Below, piece after piece: positions 16,571 to 24,789 of a stretch of DNA of 49,627 bases. Each line of letters opens with the position of its first letter. Position 1 is the first letter of the stretch. Location of the stretch: NCBI GenBank assembly GCA_900754075.1, contig CAAEBN010000010.1, forward strand, positions 1 through 49,627. Direction: 5' to 3'. Position numbers and translations under genes: made by a program. The stretch is from an uncultured Collinsella sp. GTDB lineage: Bacteria > Actinomycetota > Coriobacteriia > Coriobacteriales > Coriobacteriaceae. The notes beneath the pieces are model-generated. The model saw only the letters and a list, made by a program, of their open reading frames with translations. It had not been told where the DNA came from and searched no databases.

Positions 16571-17509
16571 ATGGCTTCTCAAGCTGAGCTCACCCCGTGC
16601 GGGGCAATGTTTGACATCTTTAAGCGCGCGGCGCACCTGAGCCATATCGAACTGTGCGGCCTGGTGCTCTCGAGCCGCCCGCTCGCCGACGGCCGTAGTC
16701 CGCAGAGTCGTGCCGCCGATCGCTCCTGGGTTTCGCGCTTTATCGTGCGCGCACCGGTCGGCACGCTGCAGGAACGTTATTTTGCCGATTGCGGCACCTC
16801 GGCCGCGCGCATTATGTCGCAGCTGGCCCTGCGCCGTCGCAACCCCATGGACGCCGCGGCCGTGACCAATATGGTGTGCGGCCCCGCTGGCGAGCCCATG
16901 GTGCGGGCACTCGAGGAATGCCACCAGGACACGAATCTCTATCGCAATGCGCTCGAGCGCCTGTCGCAGGCGGCTGAACTCATGCCCGCCGAGCGCGCCG
17001 AGGCCATCCTGGTGCTGTTTGTCGCCGTGGGTTGCTCGGCAGATGTACGTTCGTCGGTGACCTATGCCATCGACTACGCTCATGCGACCTGTGGCGGCGC
17101 CACGTCGACGCCGCGCTCGCTGAGCACATCTTCGGTCGCGGGCGGGCACGAGGTCGCGCCGGCGCATCCGCTGGGACTGCTGCGCGTGCAAAACGGCTAC
17201 GTGGTGAGCGCCCCGCGCTGGATTCAGCCGAGTGAGGAAGGTGTCGAGATCGGCGCCCTGGCAACGGGGGAGGGCGACATCACCGACGTCGGTGACGACG
17301 TCTCGGCCCGCCATGCCCATATCTGGTGCGACGATTCTGGCACATGGTTTGTCGAGGACCTGTCGTCCACGAACGGCACCGTGGTGGTAAACGGGGCCAC
17401 GAGCGTGTGTATTCAAGTAGAGCCCGGCCGCTCCGCCCGGCTCAGCCCCGGTGACGAGCTCAAACTCGGCGAATCCACCACCTACGCCATCCTCCTCGGC
17501 GCCCTCTAG
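16571..17509 (+). CDS. FHA-domain protein of the kinase module
   Basis: The protein has 312 aa, starting 3 nt after the kinase stop, with GGAGGGC as SD inside the kinase 3' end. About 220 N-terminal residues form a helical region of unknown fold that includes a cysteine-containing stretch. The C-terminal FHA domain (about 224-310) has the motif core DVSARHAHIW, then FVEDLSSTNGTVVVNG and GDELKLG, matching the GR-SxxH-NG signature with S, H and N retained. It probably binds threonine-phosphorylated partners of the adjacent kinase. Confidence 0.88.
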   Translation: MASQAELTPCGAMFDIFKRAAHLSHIELCGLVLSSRPLADGRSPQSRAADRSWVSRFIVRAPVGTLQERYFADCGTSAARIMSQLALRRRNPMDAAAVTNMVCGPAGEPMVRALEECHQDTNLYRNALERLSQAAELMPAERAEAILVLFVAVGCSADVRSSVTYAIDYAHATCGGATSTPRSLSTSSVAGGHEVAPAHPLGLLRVQNGYVVSAPRWIQPSEEGVEIGALATGEGDITDVGDDVSARHAHIWCDDSGTWFVEDLSSTNGTVVVNGATSVCIQVEPGRSARLSPGDELKLGESTTYAILLGAL

Positions 17510-17527
17510 CTCATCCTCCCCCCAATG

Positions 17528-17594
17528 AGTTGCGGTGAAATAGGGACTGATTAAGGCCGTTAACAGCAAAAACACTCCCTATTTCACCGCAACT
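17528..17594. repeat. 19-bp inverted repeat with 29-nt loop
   Basis: The arm AGTTGCGGTGAAATAGGGA (17528-17546) is perfectly complementary to 17576-17594. No T-run follows, so it is not a simple terminator. It may be a REP/MITE-like intergenic element; compare the element at 23287-23399. Confidence 0.85.
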
Positions 17595-17943
17595 GCTGTG
17601 GGGTTCCAGGGGACTGTGCCCGTCGGTGCCGGGCGCACAATAGTCACCCGAGGTAAACCTTTACCGGCCACCTATATTTGCCGAAATATGGCCTGACGGC
17701 GGGGTACAATAAACCCGCATGCGGATTTCCGTTGCGGGCGCTTCCCATCGCCGGGGCGTGCCCGGGAGCATCCGACATGCGGCCTTTGCGGCGCTCGGTC
17801 ATGTGCAAGACGGGTAGCTGGGCCTGTGGAGCGCGTGCAGCCCTCCTTGCCTCGGCATGCCTTCTCTCCACGCCATGTACCTGCTGCTGAGTCCGCCTGC
17901 CAGATGATTGGAAGCAACAACGAAAATCCCATCACGCCAATAT

Positions 17944-17959
17944 CCCGGCGATCGCCGGG
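17944..17959. promoter_or_regulatory. 16-bp perfect palindrome upstream of nifJ
   Basis: CCCGGCGATCGCCGGG lies 32 nt upstream of the nifJ start codon and 18-20 nt before its SD. It could be an operator or an RNA hairpin that controls ribosome access. Confidence 0.5.
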
Positions 17960-17991
17960 GCCTGTATACCTATATGAGAGGAGAGGGGTAT

Positions 17992-20900
17992 ATGGCGCGT
18001 AAGTTTAAGTCTATGGACGGCAACGAGGCGGCCGCATATGTTTCGTATGCGTACACCGAGGTAGCGGGAATTTATCCCATTACGCCGTCCAGCCCGATGG
18101 CCGACCATGTCGACCAGTGGGCGGCCCAGGGTCGCAAGAACATCTTTGGCACCCCGGTCAAGGTCGTCGAGATGGAGTCCGAGGCAGGTGCAGCCGGTAC
18201 CGTTCACGGTTCGCTGGGTGCCGGTGCTCTGACCACCACCTACACGGCTTCTCAGGGTCTGCTCCTGATGATCCCGAACATGTACAAGATCGCAGGCGAG
18301 CAGCTCCCGGGCGTTTTCCACGTCTCCGCGCGTTGCGTCGCTTCGCACGCCCTGAACATCTTTGGCGATCACTCCGACGTCATGGCCTGTCGCCAGACCG
18401 GTTTCGCCATGCTCGCCGAGGGCAACGTCCAGGAGGTCATGGACCTCTCGCCGGTGGCTCACCTTGCCGCCATCGAGGGTAAGACCCCGTTCCTTAACTT
18501 CTTCGACGGTTTCCGCACCAGCCACGAGATCCAGAAGGTCGCCATGTGGGACTACAAGGATCTGGCCGAGATGTGCGACATGGACGCTGTCCAGGCTTTC
18601 CGCGATCACGCGCTCAACCCTGAGCACCCGCATACCCGCGGTAGCCACGAGAACGGCGACATCTTCTTCCAGAACCGCGAGGCCTGCAACAAGGTCTACG
18701 ACGAGCTTCCCGCCGTCGTCGAGGGCTACATGAAGAAGATCAACGAGAAGCTCGGCACCGATTACGGCCTGTTCAACTACTACGGCGCTCCCGATGCTGA
18801 TCGCGTCGTCGTGTGCATGGGCTCCTTCTGCGACGTGCTCGAGGAAGTCATCGACTACCTCAACGCTCACGGCGAGAAGGTCGGCCTGGTCAAGGTTCGC
18901 CTGTTCCGTCCGTTCTCCATCAAGCACTTCGTCGACGTTCTCCCCGAGACCGTCAAGAAGATTGCCGTCATGGACCGCACCAAGGAGCCGGGTTCCATCG
19001 GCGAGCCGCTCTACCAGGACGTTGTCTCCGCTCTCTACGAGGCCGGCAAGACGGGCATCAAGGTCGTCGGCGGCCGTTACGGCCTGGGCAGCAAGGACAC
19101 GCCTCCCGCGTCCGCGTTCGCTGTCTTCGAGGAGCTCAAGAAGGACGAGCCCAAGCGCGAGTTCACCATCGGCATCGTCGATGACGTGACCAACCTGAGC
19201 CTGCCCGAGGCCGAGGATGCGCCCAACACCGCAGCCCCCGGCACCATCGAGTGCAAGTTCTGGGGTCTGGGTGGCGACGGTACCGTCGGCGCCAACAAGA
19301 ACTCGATCAAGATTATCGGCGACCACACCGACAAGTACGTCCAGGCCTACTTCCAGTACGACTCCAAGAAGACCGGCGGAGTCACCGTCTCGCACCTGCG
19401 CTTTGGTGATTCCCCGATCCGCTCGCCGTACTACGTGACCAAGGCCGACTTTGTCGCTTGCCACAACCCCAGCTACATCGTTAAGGGCTTCAAGATGGTC
19501 CGCGACGTCAAGCCGGGCGGCACCTTCCTGGTCAACTGCCAGTGGAGCGACGAGGAGTTCGCCGAGCACATGCCCGCCGTGGCCAAGCGCTACATCGCGA
19601 ACAACAACGTCAACGTCTACCTGATCGACGCTATCGACCTGGCCGCCAAGGTCGGCATGGGCAAGCGCACCAACACGGTGCTCCAGTCCGCCTTCTTCGC
19701 GCTGGCCAAGGTCCTGCCCGCCGAGGACGCCCTGCAGTACATGAAGGACGCGGCCACCAAGTCCTACATGAAGAAGGGCCAGGCCATCGTCGACGCCAAC
19801 CACAAGGCCATCGATGCCGGCGCTACCGCCTTCCGTAAGTTCGAGGTTCCGGCCGACTGGGCTACCGCCGAGGATGCCGCTCCCGTCGAGCTCTCCGAGG
19901 AGACCAAGTCCGCCATCGCCCAGCAGGTCAAGAACCTGCTCGAGCCCATCGATCGCATGGATGGCGACAGCCTGCCCGTTTCCGCCTTCGTCGGTTGCGC
20001 CGACGGCCAGTTTGAGCTGGGCGCCTCCGCATACGAGAAGCGCGGCGTCGCCGTCGTCGTTCCCCACTGGGACGAGACCAAGTGCATTCAGTGCAACCAG
20101 TGCGCCTATGTGTGCCCGCATGCCACCATCCGTCCGTTCGCGATGACCGAGGACGAGGCTGCCGCCGCGCCCGAGGCTACCCGCACGCTCGACGCCATGG
20201 GCCCCAAGGCCAAGGGCATGAAGTTCACCATGGCCGTGTCCCCGCTCGACTGCATGGGCTGCACCAACTGCGTCAAGGTCTGTCCCAAGGGTGCCCTCGA
20301 GATGGTTCCCACCGAGCAGGAGATGGATCAGCAGCCCGTTTGGGACTATATGGTCGAGAACGTCTCCGAGAAGAAGGAGCTCATCGCGGCCAACGTCAAG
20401 GGTAGCCAGTTTAAGCAGCCCTACCTGGAGTTCTCCGGCTCCTGCGCCGGCTGCGCCGAGACCGCCTATGCACGTCTGGTGACCCAGGTCGCCGGCGACC
20501 GCATGTTCATCTCCAACGCCACCGGCTGCTCCTCCATTTGGGGCAACCCCGCTGCCACCGCTCCTTACTGCAAGGACAAGGACGGTCACGGCCCGGCGTG
20601 GAACAACTCCCTGTTCGAGGACAATGCCGAGCATGGTCTGGGCATGGCCGTTGGCTATGAGGCCGTTCAGCACAAGCTGATCGCCGCTACCCAGGACATC
20701 ATCGCTGCCGATGGTCCGTCCGATGAGCTCAAGGCTGCCGGCCAGGCTTGGATCGACTCCGTCAACGACGCCGAGGCCTCTAAGACCGCTGCCGCTGCCT
20801 ACGTTGCCGAGCTCGAGAAGTGCGGCTGCGACGCTTCCAAGGCGATCCTCGCCGACAAGGCTTACCTCACCAAGAAGTCCTTCTGGATTTTCGGTGGCGA

Positions 20901-21531
20901 CGGTTGGGCCTACGATATCGGCTTCGGTGGCCTGGACCACGTCCTGGCTTCCGGCCACAACGTCAACGTCTTCGTCTTCGACACCGAGGTTTACTCCAAC
21001 ACCGGTGGTCAGGCCTCCAAGGCCTCGAACCTGGGCCAGGTCGCTCAGTTCGCCGCTGCCGGTAAGGTGACCAAGAAGAAGTCTCTGGCCGAGATTGCCA
21101 TGAGCTACGGCTACGTCTACGTGGCGCAGGTCGCCATGGGCGCCAACCCGGCTCAGACCCTCAAGGCCATTCACGAGGCCGAGGCCTACGACGGCCCGTC
21201 CCTCATCATCGGCTACAGCCCCTGCGAGATGCACTCCATCAAGAAGGGCGGCATGCAGAACTGCCAGGCCGAGATGAAGAAGGCTGTCGAGTGCGGCTAC
21301 TGGAACCTCTTCCGCTTCAACCCCGAGGCTGCTGCCGGCAAGAAGTTCTCGCTCGATTCCAAGGAGCCCGCGGGCGGTTATCAGGAGTTCCTGATGAACG
21401 AGGCCCGTTACGCTTCGCTGACGCGTTCCTTCCCCGAGCGCGCCGAGGAGCTCTTCAAGGAGAACGAGCAGGCCGCCATGGACCGCTATGCTCACCTGCT
21501 GAAGCTCAAGACGGTGTACAACGAGGCCTAG
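17992..21531 (+). CDS. nifJ: Pyruvate:ferredoxin (flavodoxin) oxidoreductase, single-chain
   Basis: The protein has 1179 aa, the usual length for single-chain PFOR. It converts pyruvate, CoA and oxidised ferredoxin to acetyl-CoA, CO2 and reduced ferredoxin. The start is ATG 17992, a few nt after GAGGAGAGGGG; an ATG at 17974 lies before that SD. Domain I has YPITPSSPMADHVDQWA. Two [4Fe-4S] ferredoxin motifs are present, CIQCNQCAYVCPH and CMGCTNCVKVCPK. The proximal-cluster and TPP domain contains CAGCAE, NATGCSSIWG, FGGDGWAYDIGFGGLDH and SNTGGQASKAS. Codon choice is strongly biased to C-ending codons, consistent with high expression. It is monocistronic, ending in a nested palindrome with a terminator. 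Confidence 0.97.
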   Translation: MARKFKSMDGNEAAAYVSYAYTEVAGIYPITPSSPMADHVDQWAAQGRKNIFGTPVKVVEMESEAGAAGTVHGSLGAGALTTTYTASQGLLLMIPNMYKIAGEQLPGVFHVSARCVASHALNIFGDHSDVMACRQTGFAMLAEGNVQEVMDLSPVAHLAAIEGKTPFLNFFDGFRTSHEIQKVAMWDYKDLAEMCDMDAVQAFRDHALNPEHPHTRGSHENGDIFFQNREACNKVYDELPAVVEGYMKKINEKLGTDYGLFNYYGAPDADRVVVCMGSFCDVLEEVIDYLNAHGEKVGLVKVRLFRPFSIKHFVDVLPETVKKIAVMDRTKEPGSIGEPLYQDVVSALYEAGKTGIKVVGGRYGLGSKDTPPASAFAVFEELKKDEPKREFTIGIVDDVTNLSLPEAEDAPNTAAPGTIECKFWGLGGDGTVGANKNSIKIIGDHTDKYVQAYFQYDSKKTGGVTVSHLRFGDSPIRSPYYVTKADFVACHNPSYIVKGFKMVRDVKPGGTFLVNCQWSDEEFAEHMPAVAKRYIANNNVNVYLIDAIDLAAKVGMGKRTNTVLQSAFFALAKVLPAEDALQYMKDAATKSYMKKGQAIVDANHKAIDAGATAFRKFEVPADWATAEDAAPVELSEETKSAIAQQVKNLLEPIDRMDGDSLPVSAFVGCADGQFELGASAYEKRGVAVVVPHWDETKCIQCNQCAYVCPHATIRPFAMTEDEAAAAPEATRTLDAMGPKAKGMKFTMAVSPLDCMGCTNCVKVCPKGALEMVPTEQEMDQQPVWDYMVENVSEKKELIAANVKGSQFKQPYLEFSGSCAGCAETAYARLVTQVAGDRMFISNATGCSSIWGNPAATAPYCKDKDGHGPAWNNSLFEDNAEHGLGMAVGYEAVQHKLIAATQDIIAADGPSDELKAAGQAWIDSVNDAEASKTAAAAYVAELEKCGCDASKAILADKAYLTKKSFWIFGGDGWAYDIGFGGLDHVLASGHNVNVFVFDTEVYSNTGGQASKASNLGQVAQFAAAGKVTKKKSLAEIAMSYGYVYVAQVAMGANPAQTLKAIHEAEAYDGPSLIIGYSPCEMHSIKKGGMQNCQAEMKKAVECGYWNLFRFNPEAAAGKKFSLDSKEPAGGYQEFLMNEARYASLTRSFPERAEELFKENEQAAMDRYAHLLKLKTVYNEA

Positions 21532-21541
21532 GTCTCCCGCC

Positions 21542-21666
21542 GCAGGATCTGAGGGCTAACCTTCGCGGACGTCCTCGGACATGAAAGAACCCCCGCTGCG
21601 CACTACGTGCGGCGGGGGTTCTTTCGTCCTGCGGAGTGTCCGCGAAGGTCAGCCCTCAGATCCTGC
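21542..21666. repeat. 125-bp nested palindrome downstream of nifJ
   Basis: Outer arms of 29 bp (21542-21570 and 21638-21666) match in 28 of 29 positions; the mismatch is at 21558. Inside sits a perfect 14-bp stem (21583-21596 with 21612-21625) capped by a 5-bp hairpin (CGCAC/GTGCG). The element can form an extended cruciform or RNA hairpin and starts 11 nt after the nifJ stop. Confidence 0.9.
21583..21625 (+). terminator. nifJ terminator, probably bidirectional
   Basis: GAAAGAACCCCCGC pairs with GCGGGGGTTCTTTC. The A-rich left and T-rich right ends of the stem give a short T-tract on either strand, so it could stop transcription from both directions. Confidence 0.75.
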
Positions 21667-22216
21667 TACGACTACGTCCTCGGATTGTGTGGGCGGATGA
21701 AGGACGTGGCTGGTCGGGTATCCCGTCCCCTTCGCTGTTTCGCGGCTTTGCCGCGAAACCACGCGTTACTTTGGGGATGGATGGAGGTTTTGGCTGTTGC
21801 TGCCTTCTGTCCCCGTGCTTTGGGGCTGGCTGCCTTTTCGGAGCTCATCTATATTCCTTATGCTGGATGAAAAACGCCATGTTATTGCAGGGCTGCATAC
21901 TCGTCCAATAAGTGCATAGAATCTCGTATAGTGCGAGTAAGATTTTGCGCTGTCTGTTTTGTGTTTAGCAAAGATATAGTTTGTATAATCTGGTCTAATC
22001 CCTGCTCTATTAAAATAAAGTTGCACGTAAATGACGTAGATATGCTTGAGCTGGGGTTCTGTACGCTGAGCGGATAAAAACGACCGTTCACCGTTCAACT
22101 ATTTTCAAAATGAATAAAATGAGCGATAAAGAGAATATAAACCTTAATAAACTCGCGTATTGCACGGGCGCGGGTTATTAATGGGTTGTAGGCCTTTTAC
22201 AGAAAGGATTCCAGCA
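21667..22216. other. 550-nt gene-free region before the carbamate kinase gene
   Basis: The first third contains a perfect hairpin, GTTTCGCGGC-TTT-GCCGCGAAAC (21737-21759). From about 21860 the base composition drops sharply to AT-rich, unlike the flanking genes. TATAAT at 21984-21989 is the best -10 candidate, with TTGTGT 19 nt upstream. A 110-codon open frame on the minus strand lacks an SD and protein-like composition. The GGCGCGGG stretch and AGAAAGGAT SD immediately precede the start codon at 22217. Confidence 0.5.
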
Positions 22217-23179
22217 ATGTCTAAGCCTCTTGGCAAGCCCGATCGTATTGTCGTCGCCCTTGGCGGCAACGCCCTCGGCAACAACCCCGTTGAGCAGATC
22301 GAGGCCGTGAGCAACACCGCTCACGCTCTTCTCGGCCTGATCGAGCAGGGCAACGAGATCATCATCACCCACGGCAACGGTCCGCAGGTCGGCATGATCC
22401 AGAACGCCTTCGCCGCTGCCCACGACGCCATCGGCACCCCCGAGATGCCGCTGCCCGAGTGCGGCGCCATGTCCCAGGGCTACATCGGCTATCACCTGCA
22501 GCAGGGCATTGGCCGCGAGATGCACAAGCGCTATAAGCGTTGGCACGCCGCAACCGTCGTCACCCAGATCGAGTGCGACCCGGACGATCCCGCGTTCAAG
22601 AACCCGACCAAGCCGATTGGCCCGTTCTACACCGAGGAGCAGGCCAAGGAGTTCATGGCCGAGGATCCTTCCAAGGTCTTCGTCGAGGATTCCGGCCGCG
22701 GCTGGCGTCGCGTTGTCGCTTCCCCCGACCCCAAGAAGATCGTCGAGGCTGACTCCATCCTCAACCTGCTCGACAACGAGTTCATCGTCATCGCCTGCGG
22801 TGGCGGCGGTATCCCCGTCGTCCGCGACTACGAGAACAAGGGCTGCTACAAGGGCGTTCCCGCCGTCATCGACAAGGACCTGGGCGGCGAGCTGCTGGCC
22901 GAGGACTGCGACGCTGACGTTCTGTTCCTGCTGACCGCCGTTGAGCATGTCGCCATCAACTTTGGCAAGCCCAACCAGGAGGAGCTCGAGGACATCACCG
23001 CCGACGAGGCCGAGCGCCTGGCCGACGAGGGCCAGTTCGGCAAGGGTTCCATGGAGCCCAAGGTCCGCGCCGCCATCAAGTTCGCCCGTTCCCGCAAGGG
23101 CCGCACCTGCATCATCGGCGCCCTGGACAAGGCCGCCGAGACCATGGCCGGCCTCTCCGGTACCCGCATCCACGAGTAA
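22217..23179 (+). CDS. arcC: Carbamate kinase
   Basis: The protein has 320 aa, starting at ATG 22217 after AGAAAGGAT. The N-terminus DRIVVALGGNALGNN is the conserved carbamate-kinase loop. HGNGPQVGMIQNA, IACGGGGIPVV and DKDLGGELLAE match the family's nucleotide- and substrate-binding segments, as does a C-terminal EPKVRAAIKF. It makes ATP from carbamoyl phosphate in arginine, agmatine or purine/ureide fermentation. No arcA or arcB homolog lies in the window, so this is a stand-alone gene here. Codon bias is strong, suggesting high expression. Confidence 0.95.
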   Translation: MSKPLGKPDRIVVALGGNALGNNPVEQIEAVSNTAHALLGLIEQGNEIIITHGNGPQVGMIQNAFAAAHDAIGTPEMPLPECGAMSQGYIGYHLQQGIGREMHKRYKRWHAATVVTQIECDPDDPAFKNPTKPIGPFYTEEQAKEFMAEDPSKVFVEDSGRGWRRVVASPDPKKIVEADSILNLLDNEFIVIACGGGGIPVVRDYENKGCYKGVPAVIDKDLGGELLAEDCDADVLFLLTAVEHVAINFGKPNQEELEDITADEAERLADEGQFGKGSMEPKVRAAIKFARSRKGRTCIIGALDKAAETMAGLSGTRIHE

Positions 23180-23201
23180 CCTCTACTCCATTGCCTCTCT
23201 C

Positions 23202-23225
23202 GTGGGCGCCAGGCAAGGCGCCCAC
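23202..23225 (+). terminator. GC hairpin after arcC
   Basis: GTGGGCGCC (23202-23210) and GGCGCCCAC (23217-23225) form a perfect 9-bp stem with loop AGGCAA, without a T-run. It lies 20 nt ahead of a second, stronger terminator. Confidence 0.5.
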
Positions 23226-23244
23226 AAACTAGCCTCTCTTCATG

Positions 23245-23278
23245 AGCCCCGCAGTCCGCTCCGACTGCGGGGCTTTTG
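23245..23278 (+). terminator. arcC intrinsic terminator
   Basis: A perfect 12-bp stem, AGCCCCGCAGTC/GACTGCGGGGCT (23245-23256 with 23263-23274), is followed by a T-rich tract (CTTTTGCTATTT). Confidence 0.85.
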
Positions 23279-23286
23279 CTATTTAC

Positions 23287-23399
23287 CTAGTCATTGGGAA
23301 CCCGGCACTTGGGGACGTTCTTTTCCTGCCGGCAGCTTGGGACAGTTCTTAAAGGCTATCCCTAACGACCACTCATTTAAGTCTGTCCCCAATGACTAG
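23287..23399. repeat. Intergenic inverted-repeat element overlapping the 3' end of the C39 gene
   Basis: CTAGTCATTGGG (23287-23298) and CCCAATGACTAG (23388-23399) are perfect 12-bp arms. The roughly 90-nt interior contains a loose internal duplication (a CTTGGGGACGTTCTT word near 23308 and CTTGGGACAGTTCTT near 23336). The right arm supplies the stop codon of the minus-strand peptidase gene. This looks like a small mobile or REP-type element that has landed at the gene end. Confidence 0.7.
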
Positions 23400-24430
23400 T
23401 AGTAGGCCCACATGGCTTCGACTTCGTTAAGGACCTCTACGGCGCCCCAGCGGCGGGCGCTGCGGCTGGCCGAGTTGGGATCGAAGACTCCAATCTGGTC
23501 GGCGTCGTCAATACCGTAAAGCACAATGTAGTGTCCAACGCTGGTAAAGGTGCCCGGCCGAACGGCGGCGATGACGGGCGCTCCCGAACGCAGCGCCTGA
23601 GTGATGGAGCTGCGATCGATATGGAGTTCCGTTCCGTTAAGTCCCAACTGCCACGCGCCACTCGTCATAAACGACCATTCGGTTGCGCCGGTGGGGGCGT
23701 AATTGCCCGCCTCGGAAAGCGCGCACATATCGACGGGGGTCATATTGGTGCGTCCCGTCTTAAAGATGTAGACCATGGTGAGGCACGTGGGCCCGCAGGC
23801 ATTTTGGCGGATGGTGCCGCCGGCGTAAGGCAGCTCCGACCACGCAGGGTCGATCTGATAGATATGGGGCATCGTGCCGGCTTGCCATTGCGAGCGTGGG
23901 GTCGAAAAGGCGAAAGAATAACCGGGTGCGACGGGGGCCTTGAGCAGCTTGTCCTCGGCGGTGGGCTCGAGACCGGCCGACCCGTGGGACATACAGGAGC
24001 TCATAAGCACAAAGACCAGACAGGTAAGGATAGAGCACAGTGCGAGGCGAAGTCGACGAGCCGGCAGGGCGGGGGCATTCGCGTGCGATGTCGAGCGGTA
24101 GGGCTTGCCGTCGCGTCCGCCTTGGGGATGCGAAAAGAAGCGGTTGGTATGGATGCCGGGCTGACGTGCGCCGTTGCGCCGCAGTTGCGGAACCTCGGCC
24201 TGACGCTGTCGAGTGCGCGCGCCCAAGCGGCTATCTTGCTGCGCGCTTGTGCCCGTGCTCAGACGGCCACTCTGCCGTGTTCTGCTTGACTGCTGCCGAG
24301 ACGAAGGCCTGGGTTGCTCTTGGAGGCGTTGCGGATTGCTGCTCGTGGCACTTCTGGGCGTAGGCGTGGTACGGCCAGCAAGGCGAACGCTTTGTCGCCG
24401 TTGATCACCGTCGTTGTATCCGTATGCCAT
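23396..24430 (-). CDS. Membrane-anchored C39-like cysteine peptidase
   Basis: The protein has 344 aa; ATG 24430 follows an AAGGCGG SD by about 7 nt. The first 125 residues are Arg/Gln/Ser-rich, probably disordered and cytoplasmic. A hydrophobic segment (about 126-146, ending VLMSSC) then anchors an extracellular domain. That domain matches C39_2-type peptidases: QNACGPTC with catalytic Cys212, GHYIVLYGI with His300, and FDPNS with Asp317. Such domains cleave peptides at Gly-Gly-like sites or act on cell-wall peptides; the substrate here is unknown. The last codons lie inside an inverted-repeat element. It is divergent from the APC permease. Confidence 0.82.
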   Translation of the reverse strand: MAYGYNDGDQRRQSVRLAGRTTPTPRSATSSNPQRLQEQPRPSSRQQSSRTRQSGRLSTGTSAQQDSRLGARTRQRQAEVPQLRRNGARQPGIHTNRFFSHPQGGRDGKPYRSTSHANAPALPARRLRLALCSILTCLVFVLMSSCMSHGSAGLEPTAEDKLLKAPVAPGYSFAFSTPRSQWQAGTMPHIYQIDPAWSELPYAGGTIRQNACGPTCLTMVYIFKTGRTNMTPVDMCALSEAGNYAPTGATEWSFMTSGAWQLGLNGTELHIDRSSITQALRSGAPVIAAVRPGTFTSVGHYIVLYGIDDADQIGVFDPNSASRSARRWGAVEVLNEVEAMWAYY

Positions 24431-24789
24431 TCGTACCGCCTTGTCTCATGTATAACCTGTCCATCCTACAAAAAAGATGTGCAACAAATGGGTCTGCGCG
24501 TCAAAAGCTCGGTAAACGGTACGAAAGGCGCAAAACACACGGCCTCAAAAACATCTCTATATGCGTCCGATGAGCGTACGCCCGTCGGACGGGCGGCAAC
24601 AATGAGCGGCAAACCGTGCCGTTCGTCCCAAAAACGGCGCCGCTCGTTTTGCAGTTCTGCCTTCGGTCGAGCTACAAGCGGAGCTGCTGCGCCAAGGCCG
24701 TATCTTAAAGCCACGAAATAAAAGAGCGCGGCAAAACAGACCGCGCAAGGGGTGACGCCAAGGGCGTCAAAAAGGAAAGGAGGGGAACA
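24431..24789. other. Divergent 359-nt intergenic region before the APC permease
   Basis: It contains several short hairpins: GCCCGTC-GGA-GACGGGC-type around 24585, GCGCGG/CCGCGC near 24725-24746, and GACGCC/GGCGTC near 24754-24769. The last leads straight into a strong SD (GGAAAGGAGGGG). A long structured leader for the permease transcript is plausible, but I cannot match it to a known riboswitch. Confidence 0.45.

Larger units (their letters stand above)
17510..17991. other. 480-nt leader/intergenic region before nifJ
   Basis: The region holds a 19-bp inverted repeat (17528-17594), a TACAAT -10-like box (17705-17710) and a perfect 16-bp palindrome (17944-17959). From the -10-like box to the start codon is 280 nt, which would be an unusually long 5' leader. 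No coding frame in it looks genuine, and I could not match it to a riboswitch or known small RNA. Confidence 0.5.

Noticed and set aside
17711..17991. 6S, SRP or RNase P RNA gene before nifJ
   Set aside because: None of the conserved signatures of these RNAs, and no terminator before the nifJ SD, could be found.
17932..21495. 1187-codon open frame antisense to nifJ
   Set aside because: It is a composition artefact of the strongly C-biased codons of nifJ. Its translation is Leu/Val/Gly/Asp-rich with no domain motif, and it has no SD or promoter.
21766..22098. 110-codon open frame on the minus strand before arcC
   Set aside because: It lies in AT-rich intergenic DNA and has no SD, no domain and a composition unlike the neighbouring genes.
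22178..23173. Long open frame antisense to the carbamate kinase gene
   Set aside because: It has the same codon-bias shadow as the nifJ antisense frame, and the sense strand has unambiguous family motifs.
24431..24789. Riboswitch ahead of the APC permease
   Set aside because: Several short hairpins exist, but no known aptamer consensus could be recognised. It is kept as an unassigned leader.
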